This document shows positions 14,785 through 22,308 of a DNA stretch of 36,860 bases, piece after piece. Numbering within the stretch: position 1 is the first letter of the stretch; every line of letters starts with the position of its first letter. The notes beneath the pieces were generated by a model. The model worked only from the letters and a program-made list of their open reading frames with translations, made no database searches and was not told the origin of the DNA. The position numbers were made by a program, and so were the translations under genes. This DNA is from a virus: the IMG/VR virus record IMGVR_UViG_3300032562_000092, positions 1-36,860 of that record, one strand, 5' to 3'.

Positions 14785-17001
14785 TTATTGATTCGGACCC
14801 AGTCCGGTCTGGCCGCCTGGAAGCTGTTCACCGGGCTGATTGAGAATCGGCTGAGTTCCCACGCGGCCGATCACCGCGTTATTTTGCTGCTGAAGCTGGA
14901 AATCGAAAAATTTCATTCTGTTTTGAACCATCTTTTGAAGGACGGGACGCGCCTGAACCATTTGTGCCAATTCGGGATTGGTCTGGATCGATTGCCCGAG
15001 CACCTGCTTGCGAAGTTGGTAATTCTGACCAGGCATCGGCTGCATATCGGGTTCGATACCGGCAACCATCTTGGCAAGCTGCGCTTTCTCGTCCTCGACC
15101 TGCGCGGTCGTGGCCTGACCCACCGGCTGAAGCACGGCACCGGCCATGTTCGGGTCGATGGCCGAAAAGATCATCGGGAAGAGCTTGCTGAAATCGGTCT
15201 GACCGAAACGGTCAAGAGACAGGGCTCCCTGCAGCAATTGCATTTTCTCCTGCAGAAGTTCGTGATTCAAATCACGGGAATCAAAGTCGAGCATGATGTC
15301 GAACATTCCTTGGATCGACTTCTGGTCGTTTTGCCAATCATCCGGAAGCTCTCCGACGATTTTCTGAACCGTGGCGCTGTCCATGTATTGCATCATGAGT
15401 TGCAGGGTCTGCTGGACGACCATGCGCATCTCAATAAGCCAACCATCGATCAAATCCTGCTGGTGGAGCTGGGCGATTTGCGGAGGGCAAAGCTCGGTCA
15501 TGCGTCCGACATAGGTGTCGAAGGTTGCCTGAGCTGCCTTCTCAACTTCGATCGACGAATTGTCCGCCGGGGGAATCGGCAACCAGGAGATTTCCTCACC
15601 CCTCCGCTGCGGCCATTTTGTACCGGGCCCGAATGTGAGGGTGGTTGCGCCCCTTGAAGGCGGCACCAGAAGGGGAGGAAGGACGCTGATGGAAGTGCGA
15701 TCGGTCCGGGCGTCACGCTGGACTTTGATCTCGTTTTCCATCGTGTAAGTGACCGTGGGGATGCCGCGGGACTCAAGGATTACGCGGGCGATCGATTCCC
15801 GCTGGTGGACCACATACGGATACTGGCCGTGCTCGTACGGCAGAGGTTCGTCGAGCCCGACCATGTCTTTGACGGCAAGGCAGAGGACGGTGTTCCAGAC
15901 CTGAGGAAGACCATCGTCGTCGATGCTCTTGCGGCGGAAATGGAAAATTTCGATCAGGTCACGGCGCTCCCAATCGAGGATGCCCCAGAAATTGCGGCGG
16001 GACTCGGAAAGCAGGAGCAAATTGGAGGTCAGGGTGTCGACGATGTAACCTTTCTTTTTAACGGCAGCTTCGACCCAGTCGGGATCGTATCCCTGCGTGT
16101 TGATCCTGTCCCTCAGCTCGCTTTCGGTCACCCGTTCGCGATGCGCCACCCAGGGAGCCCTCTGGATGTCGTCGGTGATGGCGGGGAAGAAAATGTCGAC
16201 CATCGGAAGGAGCGCCTGCCAGCGTGGCATGGCCGCAAACACTTCCGGCACCGGAACCGATGTCTGTCCGGTTTCCCGAAGTTCCTTGAGACACTTCCGA
16301 GCAGCCGATTTCTTCAGGATCGGGGAAAGCTGCATCAGTTCGCGCAAGCATTCCTCTTCCCGAAGCGGGTCCATGATTGCCTCAAGCACTTTCTGCAACG
16401 CCTGATCGACGGCCTGGGGGTCTTCGCTTTGGGCCATCATCTGGGCAAGACCAGGGATGGTGATTTCCTGTTGGGTTCTGCGAAGCTGCTGATCCCACAT
16501 GATCGAAGTCACCGAGGCTCCGTAAGTCTGGCGCCAGTTGGCTGCCAGTTGGAGCTCGCGACGGATCTGGGGACGCATTTGGTTCCAGATGACGTATTTC
16601 AACAAATTGCTGACCTTGTCCGAATACACCATGTCGTCGCTGTCGACGGCGACGGCCTGAGGTTTGGCACGGGTGAAGCTCTGCATCATGAGCATCACCT
16701 GCTCGTTGATGGCGGCATCAATGATCCGCGTCCTGGTATCGCTTGCCCCCTCCCAGGGAAACGGGTTGGCATTGAGATCCGACCCGTGTTTGCGACCGTC
16801 GTCCGACTGGCCGTTCCAGAGATTCAGGCGGGCGGCGTAGGCGGCTTCAGACCGGGTATAGTACCAGTAAGCGTCGCGCGTGGCCTGGATGAGCTCTGTG
16901 GAAAGGACTCCCAGGTTGTCGACCAACGATCCATCGGCGTCGAGTGCTCCAAGTCGTTCGATCTTTGATCCGATCTCGTCGTCGGGTGTGCGCGTGTCCA
17001 T
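14785..17001 (-). CDS. Portal protein
   Basis: The product has 738 residues, close to P22 gp1 (725). It opens with an acidic helical segment. A conserved podovirus-type region follows: WNGQSDDGRKHG near 62-73 and NANPFPWEGASDTRTRIIDA near 77-96. Then comes a long helix-rich body, ANWRQTYGASVTSIMWDQQ near 148-166, and a Gln/Met-rich C-terminal barrel-like region (PMPGQNYQLRKQVLGQSIQT) ending in a Pro/Gly/Gln-rich tail. It forms the dodecameric ring at the capsid vertex through which TerL pumps DNA. The start follows a late-region motif by 30 bases and lacks a good SD sequence. Confidence 0.85.
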   Translation of the reverse strand: MDTRTPDDEIGSKIERLGALDADGSLVDNLGVLSTELIQATRDAYWYYTRSEAAYAARLNLWNGQSDDGRKHGSDLNANPFPWEGASDTRTRIIDAAINEQVMLMMQSFTRAKPQAVAVDSDDMVYSDKVSNLLKYVIWNQMRPQIRRELQLAANWRQTYGASVTSIMWDQQLRRTQQEITIPGLAQMMAQSEDPQAVDQALQKVLEAIMDPLREEECLRELMQLSPILKKSAARKCLKELRETGQTSVPVPEVFAAMPRWQALLPMVDIFFPAITDDIQRAPWVAHRERVTESELRDRINTQGYDPDWVEAAVKKKGYIVDTLTSNLLLLSESRRNFWGILDWERRDLIEIFHFRRKSIDDDGLPQVWNTVLCLAVKDMVGLDEPLPYEHGQYPYVVHQRESIARVILESRGIPTVTYTMENEIKVQRDARTDRTSISVLPPLLVPPSRGATTLTFGPGTKWPQRRGEEISWLPIPPADNSSIEVEKAAQATFDTYVGRMTELCPPQIAQLHQQDLIDGWLIEMRMVVQQTLQLMMQYMDSATVQKIVGELPDDWQNDQKSIQGMFDIMLDFDSRDLNHELLQEKMQLLQGALSLDRFGQTDFSKLFPMIFSAIDPNMAGAVLQPVGQATTAQVEDEKAQLAKMVAGIEPDMQPMPGQNYQLRKQVLGQSIQTNPELAQMVQARPVLQKMVQNRMKFFDFQLQQQNNAVIGRVGTQPILNQPGEQLPGGQTGLGPNQ

Positions 17002-17031
17002 GTCGGCCGAGGGTGCCTCTCAGGACTCGGG

Positions 17032-17043
17032 GACTTTAAGGAG
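17032..17043 (-). promoter_or_regulatory. Conserved late-region motif, copy 4
   Basis: GACTTTAAGGAG lies 30 bases upstream of the portal start, in the 107-base gap after the zinc-knuckle gene. The transcribed strand reads TTCTCCTTAAAGTCCCC. Confidence 0.55.
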
Positions 17044-17095
17044 AAGTTGTTGAAAAATCTGAAAAACAGGAAGACAGGAACCGAATGGATAATGT

Positions 17096-17116
17096 GGAAC
17101 TCAGGAAATCAGGAAG
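17096..17116. repeat. Inverted repeat, left copy, flanking the 17109-17423 gene
   Basis: This sequence (GGAACTCAGGAAATCAGGAA and one more base) is the reverse complement, at 18 of 21 positions, of 17424-17444. Each copy is itself a short tandem of TCAGGAA. The stop codon of the enclosed gene lies inside this copy. More AGGAA-type repeats continue just to the left (about 17077-17091). Confidence 0.7.
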
Positions 17117-17423
17117 GAAAATGTTTGATTTTATCTGCGTCCCTCAAAATTCCTTTTGAAAAACGGTATGCACATTCTCGGTGTAGGCTGATTCTTTTTG
17201 ATTGATTTTTGTCAGAGGTTCCGTGCCAATAAATGTAAGGAATTTTCAATTTTTGGCCGCAATAGAAACAATCATCCTGAAGTTCCATGGCGTCGGCCGC
17301 AGTATATGACCCGCCCATTCCTAATTCTTCAATCAGAAGGCGCTTGTCTTCATCGGAAATACTTGGATCGTTGACCCATGAAGGGCGCTCAAGTTTAAAA
17401 GTGCGATTTGTAATAATACTCAT
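17109..17423 (-). CDS. Zinc-knuckle protein between terminase and portal genes, inverted-repeat flanked
   Basis: The product has 104 residues. The key pattern is CFYCGQKLKIPYIYWHGTSD near 52-71, followed by ISLHRECAYRFSKGI near 77-91. This gives CxxC plus LHxxC, a four-ligand zinc site, with an IYWxG core between. The same plan appears in the 90-residue protein at 24392-24664, so the two are paralogues. The gene is AT-rich compared with TerL and portal and is bounded by near-perfect 21-base inverted repeats. That suggests a separately inserted gene, such as a small mobile element or HNH-like moron. The full HNH catalytic set is not evident. Confidence 0.75.
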   Translation of the reverse strand: MSIITNRTFKLERPSWVNDPSISDEDKRLLIEELGMGGSYTAADAMELQDDCFYCGQKLKIPYIYWHGTSDKNQSKRISLHRECAYRFSKGILRDADKIKHFPS

Positions 17424-17444
17424 TTTCCTGAGTTCCTGAGTTTC
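17424..17444. repeat. Inverted repeat, right copy
   Basis: This copy contains TTTCCTGAGTTCCTGAGTTT, the partner of 17096-17116. It lies directly upstream of the start codon of the enclosed zinc-knuckle gene. Together the copies enclose about 300 bases. As RNA they could also pair and mask the start. Confidence 0.7.
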
Positions 17445-17463
17445 ATATTTTTAGATTTCAAAC

Positions 17464-19146
17464 TTAATAATAGCCGATAGGATGAGCCTGTGGCCTTAAA
17501 ATATCACCCTCAAGGTACTGAAGGTCGGCAAGGGCGGCATACCTGAGCACGTCGACCACATCCTTGAGAGCTCCCTTTCGGCCATCTGCCCCGGTCCATT
17601 CCTTGAGGGCATAAATGACATTGGTGCAATCCCTGCTCACAAAGAGACGCGGTTCGTTTCCCATGGCGACCTCTTTGTCAGGGTCATAGCTTAGTAGGTT
17701 GTTGATCAGGTCGATGCCTTCGTCGATGTTTTCACCGCTTGCGGGAATGAAATGCAGTCCGATCTCGGAACATTCTTCCAGAAGTGTCGTGACACCGGTG
17801 CGTTGCAAAGTGGCGCTGGCGGCATAGCGGGAATCCATGAATCGCTCGGCGATCACCTCTCCCGCTTCGACCCGGTCGATCTCTTCCTTGTATTCAAGCA
17901 GGCCCCAACCAAAGGATTTCTGGGCTTCGCCGGGATCTCCGTCCTGCTTGTTGGCGCTCGGCAGCGCCCAGGGACCGACCACACCAATGCCGGTGATGTA
18001 TTTCTCGCTGGCCGGCCATTCCCGGTAGACAAACATCCGGCCGCGGACATCGACCCTGACCCAGATCATGAACCAATTTCGACCCGAACAGGGATCGACG
18101 ATTTGAAAATTGCTTCCCTTCTCGGGAATCTTGTCGGGGTCGATGACATGGACATCGTCCCGGAATCTCGGGAACCTGCTGACCCGGCTCTTGGTCGCCA
18201 CCCCGTAGGCTCGGCAAAGAATGGTTTCCTTGTTCTTGTTTTCCAACACGACCTTAAGCGAGGGATAATTGCCAAAAGGATTGTCCTGGGTGTGGAAATA
18301 GATGATGGAACTGTTTCGGTTCACCGGTTGCTGAATCAGGGGAACCTTTTCAAATCCCGTTCCGTTTGCTTTGGGCAACAACTCGGCATCAGCCTCGGAG
18401 ATTGTGGTGGCTCCGTTAAGAACACTGGCCACCGTCGGGGTGTATCCTGCGACCGGGGTGAAGGTGACGTGGAGCACCCCGTTCCGGGTCAGGAGTCGGT
18501 AACGCAATGCCTCAAGCCAGTCCGGGGTGATCAATTCATCCCCCCAGGCACAATCCAATTCGGCACCTTCCACGCTTCTCACATCCATGCTGTAGAATTT
18601 GAAAACGCACATTGAGCCATTCGGTAGCACCAGTTTGTTTTCGGTGAAACCCCCGCTGATCGAATAGTTGATCTTGGTCGTCGTCCCCTGGCGCAGTTTT
18701 CCGGTCTCGGTCTTGTACTCGGGCGGCAGATATTTGTAGATCAGGCCTTGTTGGTTCTCGATCGATGAGGCCTCGGTGCTTTGCAGGCACCAGACTTTGG
18801 CAAAGTCCTTGGCAATCATCAGTTCAACGATCCGCTTGGCCGCCCGCTCGCTCTTAGCGGCACGGTTGCCGCCCAGATTCCATTCCTCAATGACGCCGAC
18901 GGGATATTTCTCCCGCAGCCGGGCACGCTCGGCATCCGCCCGAACCCAGCTTACCGGTTCAAATCCATAGCGGAGGGGATCGGATTTCTCGAGCCTGATC
19001 CCTTCCTCGCGCTTGGTAATGTACTCGGCAAGCTGATCCTGGGTGAACAACCGCTCCCGATCACCCACACGGGCCGCGATCCGGCCATCGGAACGTCGGC
19101 CGATCAGCTCGACAACAGGATGTACCGGATGCGGGGTTTGGAGCAT
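17464..19146 (-). CDS. Terminase large subunit (TerL)
   Basis: The product has 560 residues. The ATPase domain has an Arg-containing Walker A at 92-99 (GGNRAAKS) and a Walker B at about 197-204 (LDCAWGDE), followed by a coupling-type VTFTP near 227-231. The RNase H-like nuclease domain has candidate metal-binding acids D351 (IVDPCSGRNW) and D438 (RFMDSR), with a late D near VVDVLRYA. It packages DNA into the procapsid through the portal and cuts the concatemer. The Walker A has Ala where most terminases have Gly before the Lys. The gene ends shortly before the inverted-repeat-flanked zinc gene. No SD sequence precedes the start. Confidence 0.9.
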   Translation of the reverse strand: MLQTPHPVHPVVELIGRRSDGRIAARVGDRERLFTQDQLAEYITKREEGIRLEKSDPLRYGFEPVSWVRADAERARLREKYPVGVIEEWNLGGNRAAKSERAAKRIVELMIAKDFAKVWCLQSTEASSIENQQGLIYKYLPPEYKTETGKLRQGTTTKINYSISGGFTENKLVLPNGSMCVFKFYSMDVRSVEGAELDCAWGDELITPDWLEALRYRLLTRNGVLHVTFTPVAGYTPTVASVLNGATTISEADAELLPKANGTGFEKVPLIQQPVNRNSSIIYFHTQDNPFGNYPSLKVVLENKNKETILCRAYGVATKSRVSRFPRFRDDVHVIDPDKIPEKGSNFQIVDPCSGRNWFMIWVRVDVRGRMFVYREWPASEKYITGIGVVGPWALPSANKQDGDPGEAQKSFGWGLLEYKEEIDRVEAGEVIAERFMDSRYAASATLQRTGVTTLLEECSEIGLHFIPASGENIDEGIDLINNLLSYDPDKEVAMGNEPRLFVSRDCTNVIYALKEWTGADGRKGALKDVVDVLRYAALADLQYLEGDILRPQAHPIGYY

Positions 19147-19180
19147 TTGGTTAGGTGGTTAGGCTGAAGACTGTAGGTTG

Positions 19181-20104
19181 TTAGTCTTGATGCTGAACCT
19201 TCAGCTTTTGCACTTCGTCTCGTAGGTAGCAAATAGCCCTTGCCGTGTGAACGCATGACCATTCAATTGATGCGATGTCGGCATCCAGCGGCATCTCATC
19301 TTTCTTTGGCTCATCTACTAATTTACTACTAATTTGTTTACAATTAGTAGTTGGCAACGGGCGGCGGGTGCGGAATAGGTAAAACCTAAATCGTTTTGAC
19401 TTTCCTCCAATCATGGAATCCATCAAGGGTTCGTATTGAGCTTCTCCCTTCCATCGACACTCATCTCCCTCGCAAATCACCTCGTCAAGGCCAACCTCTC
19501 GCCATTCGGATTGTTTTAACTTCGCATCGTTATTCCCCTCATGGGTGAATTTCGTTACATTTCCTATGCACTTGTCAAGATGTGCATAGGTTTTGGGTTC
19601 CTCTGGCGCGGGGGCGAGTCGGGCTTCTAATTCAATCTCGGCAACTTCTTTCTTCAGCCAAGTGACTTTCCCAAACTTGTCATTTTCGTAATCAATGTCG
19701 GCAAGTCTTATGGCTTCTTCGGCCATCTCAATCGCTCTGTTCAGAAGCTCCCTGAGCTGTGCGACCTCTTCCTCGCATTGCATATCTCGGTCGATCATGG
19801 ACATTGCCTTTTCAAGCTCCTCCCTTAGCATTACGACCTCGTTGTGGTCTCTGTCTGATAATTGTCCCTTTTTGGGGTAGTGATCAGACTCGTGGAATAT
19901 CCACCACCATTCTTCTTTGGTGATCCAGCGGACGGTTCCTTTGTCCACCATGCAGACATTTCCATCCTTTTTAGTTAGAAAATATCCCGTAACTTTCCTA
20001 TCTGGATCACAAAGTAGAGAATCAACTTTTGATTTGCATACGCCGTTTTCTAGTTCGTAGCGAAGTGCATCCGTCCTCGGCGTTGGTGTGGTGTCGGGGT
20101 TCAT
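19181..20104 (-). CDS. Coiled-coil phage protein with TPRTD-type N-terminus (paralogue A)
   Basis: The product has 307 residues. It begins MNPDTTPTPRTDALRYELEN, followed by a Trp-rich segment (KEEWWWIFHESDHYP near 63-77), a charged coiled coil with VAQLRELLNRAIEMAEEAI near 110-128, then RLAPAPEEPKT and a C-terminal domain with several Cys and Trp (CEGDECRWKGEAQYEPLMDS). The start overlaps the upstream stop as ATGA. The upstream gene shares three blocks with it: TTPTPRTD, VA(Q/R)LRELLNRAIE and RLAPAPEEP. The function is not known. Confidence 0.75.
   Translation of the reverse strand: MNPDTTPTPRTDALRYELENGVCKSKVDSLLCDPDRKVTGYFLTKKDGNVCMVDKGTVRWITKEEWWWIFHESDHYPKKGQLSDRDHNEVVMLREELEKAMSMIDRDMQCEEEVAQLRELLNRAIEMAEEAIRLADIDYENDKFGKVTWLKKEVAEIELEARLAPAPEEPKTYAHLDKCIGNVTKFTHEGNNDAKLKQSEWREVGLDEVICEGDECRWKGEAQYEPLMDSMIGGKSKRFRFYLFRTRRPLPTTNCKQISSKLVDEPKKDEMPLDADIASIEWSCVHTARAICYLRDEVQKLKVQHQD
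19315..19350. repeat. Repeat and perfect hairpin inside the 307-residue gene
   Basis: CTACTAATTT occurs at 19315-19324 and again at 19326-19335. The second copy pairs with AATTAGTAG at 19342-19350 in a nine-pair perfect stem with a seven-base loop. It lies in coding sequence and is AT-rich compared with its surroundings. It could be a protein-binding site or an RNA structure upstream of the terminase gene. The function is unknown. Confidence 0.6.
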
Positions 20105-20640
20105 TTGTTTGGTTCCTCTGGCGCGGGGGCGAGTCGGGCTATGTCATCCCGCAACCTTTCAAGCTGCCGATAAAGCATATCCCCATCCATGCTGTATTCT
20201 GATCGCTGAAGCGGCGTGATTGCATCATCAGCAATCTCAATCGCTCGGTTAAGAAGCTCCCTGAGCCTTGCGACCTCTGATTGTGATGATTTAAGCTCCC
20301 CTTGCAGTTTGTCAGCGTGCTCCCAAATAGTCCCAGCAGGATCTTGTCCTTCTGCAATATGAGCGTTTTTTAGGTCGATGTATTTCTGTTTCCAGTCACG
20401 CCAATGAGATGCCTTTGAAGCTAACTCAAGAATTTCTTTGTTGGTTCTGCGTCCATCGTCTCCAAGAGCATTACGGATTTGAGAGATTTCCTCCCTGAGC
20501 CTTGCGACCTCGTTGGTTTTCTCGGTGAATTCGCGTTCTAGTTGGCGTCCGGTTTCTACTGGCACTACAAAGGCTTTTAAGCCCATGGCCTCGCAAGCCT
20601 CATCCGTCCTCGGCGTTGGCGTGGTGTCGGGGGCGGCCAT
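20101..20640 (-). CDS. Coiled-coil phage protein with TPRTD-type N-terminus (paralogue B)
   Basis: The product has 179 residues when started at MAAPDTTPTPRTDEACEAMG. This ATG overlaps the previous stop as TAATG, and a longer frame would run into the previous gene. A TPRTD start and a VPVETGRQLEREFTEK segment, common to phage proteins of unknown function, are followed by a nearly continuous coiled coil (TNEVARLREEISQIRNAL, SEVARLRELLNRAIEIADD) and the tail RLAPAPEEPNK. It shares its N-terminal, mid-helix and tail blocks with the next gene, which suggests a tandem duplication with divergence. Confidence 0.75.
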   Translation of the reverse strand: MAAPDTTPTPRTDEACEAMGLKAFVVPVETGRQLEREFTEKTNEVARLREEISQIRNALGDDGRRTNKEILELASKASHWRDWKQKYIDLKNAHIAEGQDPAGTIWEHADKLQGELKSSQSEVARLRELLNRAIEIADDAITPLQRSEYSMDGDMLYRQLERLRDDIARLAPAPEEPNK

Positions 20641-20939
20641 TACCAGGGAATGTCGTCGGTGCCGTGTTCGGATTCCTGTGATTTGACCGAAGGCGCCTCG
20701 ACCCTTTGCTGGGGAACCCAAGGCTCTTTGACCTCGCCCTTGATGTATTTCTGGCCTTCGATTTTAGAGCCCGTCTTTCCTTCGTTGACCCAACCGGCAA
20801 GTTCAAATTTGGTGCCGTCGGGCAACTCGACCGTTCCGGAATACTGGGGTTTGCGGGGGTGATCCCCTTCGCGCCTGATGGTTTTGAAAAGGACAAAAGA
20901 ACCTTTTGCCGGGATGTGGGGTTGTTCGCTTGGCGTCAT
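20640..20939 (-). CDS. Small beta protein with SSB-like acidic tail
   Basis: The product has 99 residues. A beta-rich core (KGSFVLFKTIRREGDHPRKP near 12-31, then SGTVELPDGTKFELAGWVNE, SKIEGQKYIKGEV) resembles the DUF736-type or other small single-domain beta proteins. A flexible Ser/Glu stretch ends in GTDDIPW. The last residues imitate the DDIPF tip with which bacterial single-strand DNA-binding proteins recruit partners. A role as the phage SSB or a decoy for SSB partners is inferred. Its stop and start overlap neighbours as TAATG and ATGA. Confidence 0.7.
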   Translation of the reverse strand: MTPSEQPHIPAKGSFVLFKTIRREGDHPRKPQYSGTVELPDGTKFELAGWVNEGKTGSKIEGQKYIKGEVKEPWVPQQRVEAPSVKSQESEHGTDDIPW

Positions 20940-21262
20940 GACTGGGTTGTTGGTTTGGTTGGTTTGATTGTTTTTTTGACAGGAATCTCTTCGATATCAG
21001 CCTCGATGCGCCTCCACCGGTCGTTCCAAAGCACCGAGGCAATTTGCTGTTCGCACAAGATGGTTTGCTCCTCATCCAGATCGGGGAACACGATGTGCAA
21101 AAGTTCGTGAAGCAGCGTCCCGAGTCTTTCTTTTTGACCTTGCCGGGGATCGAGCTCGATCAACGGGACCACCCCGTAATGGGCCATTCCAACCGCGGCC
21201 TCCCTTCCCATTTTGCGATCCCGGAGGCGAATGGTTTTCCGGATGTTGATGCGAACTTTCAT
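20936..21262 (-). CDS. SprT/ImmA-like zinc metallopeptidase
   Basis: The product has 108 residues. The active-site motif is LLHELLHIVFPDLDEEQT. H52, E53 and H56 form a classic HExxH, and E61-E62 are close by. The preceding IELDPRQGQKERLGTLLHEL gives the usual strand-helix lead-in. The end is Lys/Thr-rich. It is shorter than full SprT, as are many phage single-domain versions. The substrate is unknown. Such proteases may cut host or DNA-bound proteins. ATGA overlaps link it to both neighbours. Confidence 0.8.
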   Translation of the reverse strand: MKVRINIRKTIRLRDRKMGREAAVGMAHYGVVPLIELDPRQGQKERLGTLLHELLHIVFPDLDEEQTILCEQQIASVLWNDRWRRIEADIEEIPVKKTIKPTKPTTQS

Positions 21263-21411
21263 GAAATGGGATGCGGTGGAACAGTTCGCTTGTTCGCCGC
21301 ACTTGGCTTGGTGGATGTTTGTTTGATCTTTGGTTTCTTAAAAATGGCATCCCAGTTTTCCCTGAACTTGGGTCCGAGATTGCGGGGGGATGATCCTTTG
21401 CCAGCGCTCAT
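21259..21411 (-). CDS. 50-residue protein with FRENWDxIF motif
   Basis: The ATG (21411-21409) overlaps the previous stop as ATGA, and the TGA (21261-21259) overlaps the next start as ATGA, so the gene fits exactly between its neighbours. The product has SPRNLGPKFRENWDAIFKKP near 8-27 and a Lys/Thr/Pro-rich tail. The FRENWDxIF block is a short sequence seen in many phages in small proteins of unknown function (recognised by eye). It is below the usual gene-calling length. Confidence 0.75.
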   Translation of the reverse strand: MSAGKGSSPRNLGPKFRENWDAIFKKPKIKQTSTKPSAANKRTVPPHPIS

Positions 21412-21698
21412 GCGTTTTTCTCAATTTTGCGGCAGGCCATGTATCCGAGTTCAAAGGCTTGCCTGAACCTTTCCATGGCATCGGTGATTATGGTGCCGTT
21501 GGGGTTCACCGAGCGGATGCCCTCGGTTTTCCAATATCGTTTCCAGATCGGGTCTTCGGCATAGGTTCCCGGGTTGTCAATCGGGTCAAAGGGTCGGTCA
21601 AAATCAAACGGCAAAGTGTCCCGATCCCTGGTAATGGCGGCACGGCGGCGCTTTTCCTCGGCGGCCGCATAGGCGGCCTGCAGTTTGGCATCACTCAT
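21408..21698 (-). CDS. Small charged phage protein
   Basis: The product has 96 residues when started at MSDAKLQAAYAAAEEKRRRA. It has an Ala/Arg/Glu-rich helix, then PFDFDRPFDPIDNPGTY, DPIWKRYWKTEGI and a closing helix with MERFRQAFELGYMACRK. It is acidic and aromatic-rich in the middle. The start lies within the last few codons of the upstream gene. A longer version (from 21788) is unlikely because it would run through most of that gene. No family is recognised. Confidence 0.7.
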   Translation of the reverse strand: MSDAKLQAAYAAAEEKRRRAAITRDRDTLPFDFDRPFDPIDNPGTYAEDPIWKRYWKTEGIRSVNPNGTIITDAMERFRQAFELGYMACRKIEKNA

Positions 21699-21900
21699 GG
21701 GTTGATTCCGTTTCTTTTTCGGATGCCTCGGCCTGATCGATCCTGATGTCCTCGACGATGTTCCGAAGCAATGCGCAGCGGTCGTCATTGCGGCCGTGGT
21801 ATTTCTTCAGGGTTTCGTAGTAATGATGAATGAGGGCGATGAGGCGTTCGCGCATCATCTCTCCCCCGAGCTGGTACTGGCGTGTCTCTTCGGGTGTCAT
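21691..21900 (-). CDS. Small helical protein
   Basis: The product has 69 residues and is helical. It begins MTPEETRQYQLGGEMMRERL, then has His/Tyr-rich IHHYYETLKKYHGRNDDRCA and LLRNIVEDIRIDQ, and ends acidic (EKETESTHE). There is no signal peptide or known motif. It follows the DUF6378-like gene by 36 bases and overlaps the next gene by eight bases. Two similarly sized helical genes follow, so it belongs to a run of small early accessory proteins. Confidence 0.65.
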   Translation of the reverse strand: MTPEETRQYQLGGEMMRERLIALIHHYYETLKKYHGRNDDRCALLRNIVEDIRIDQAEASEKETESTHE

Positions 21901-21936
21901 GGGTATGGGTGTGGGGTGTGTTGCTGACTGGGAAGA

Positions 21937-22308
21937 TTACGGTTCCATCTCTTCGATCTGACTCACGCAGCGGGCATAGCCCGCTATGTCGACCAGGTTG
22001 TCCCGTTTAGGTGTCCTTGATTGGCGGGCGACTTTAAGAAGAATCATCATCAGGGCGACGTCCGCGGGGCTTAAAACGCCTTCGATGCCGATCGATTTCA
22101 GATGGGCGTTCCAATATCCGGCGATCCGCTGGTGATTGGGCAAGGCGTGGTCGTAATCCCTCCGGCGGTCACCCGATGTGCAATTGAGCGCTTCCGATAA
22201 AATCGACTGGATGGAGGCATCCGGCTTTTCGGGCAGGATCTGGTCGACGCATTCCCCGCGATATTCCTCGCGGATGAGTTCTTTAAGCGGCAAGGGTTTC
22301 AATGTCAT
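21937..22308 (-). CDS. DUF6378-like phage protein
   Basis: The product has 123 residues when started at MTLKPLPLKELIREEYRGEC. The hallmark block is SEALNCTSGDRRRDYDHALP, then NHQRIAGYWNAHL, LSPADVALMMILLKVARQ and SRTPKRDNLVDIAGYARCV. This matches a widespread phage domain (DUF6378), distantly like nucleotide-handling MazG-type helical proteins, with unproven function. The start overlaps the upstream gene by 26 bases. A copy of the late motif lies inside the coding sequence at 22030. Confidence 0.85.
   Translation of the reverse strand: MTLKPLPLKELIREEYRGECVDQILPEKPDASIQSILSEALNCTSGDRRRDYDHALPNHQRIAGYWNAHLKSIGIEGVLSPADVALMMILLKVARQSRTPKRDNLVDIAGYARCVSQIEEMEP
22030..22041 (-). promoter_or_regulatory. 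Conserved late-type motif, copy 5 (inside a gene)
   Basis: GACTTTAAGAAG in the extended form GACTTTAAGAAGAATC lies inside the DUF6378-like gene, 130 bases before the next start. It could serve as an internal promoter for the downstream early accessory genes, or be a coincidence of coding sequence (Met-Ile-Leu-Leu-Lys-Val). Confidence 0.35.

Noticed and set aside
14557-15657. Plus-strand frame of 366 codons opposite the portal gene
   Set aside because: It is antisense to a confidently identified portal. His/Leu/Arg-rich composition is typical of the complement of a coding strand. Similar antisense frames at 15805-16968, 17752-18615 and 23325-24101 are rejected for the same reason.
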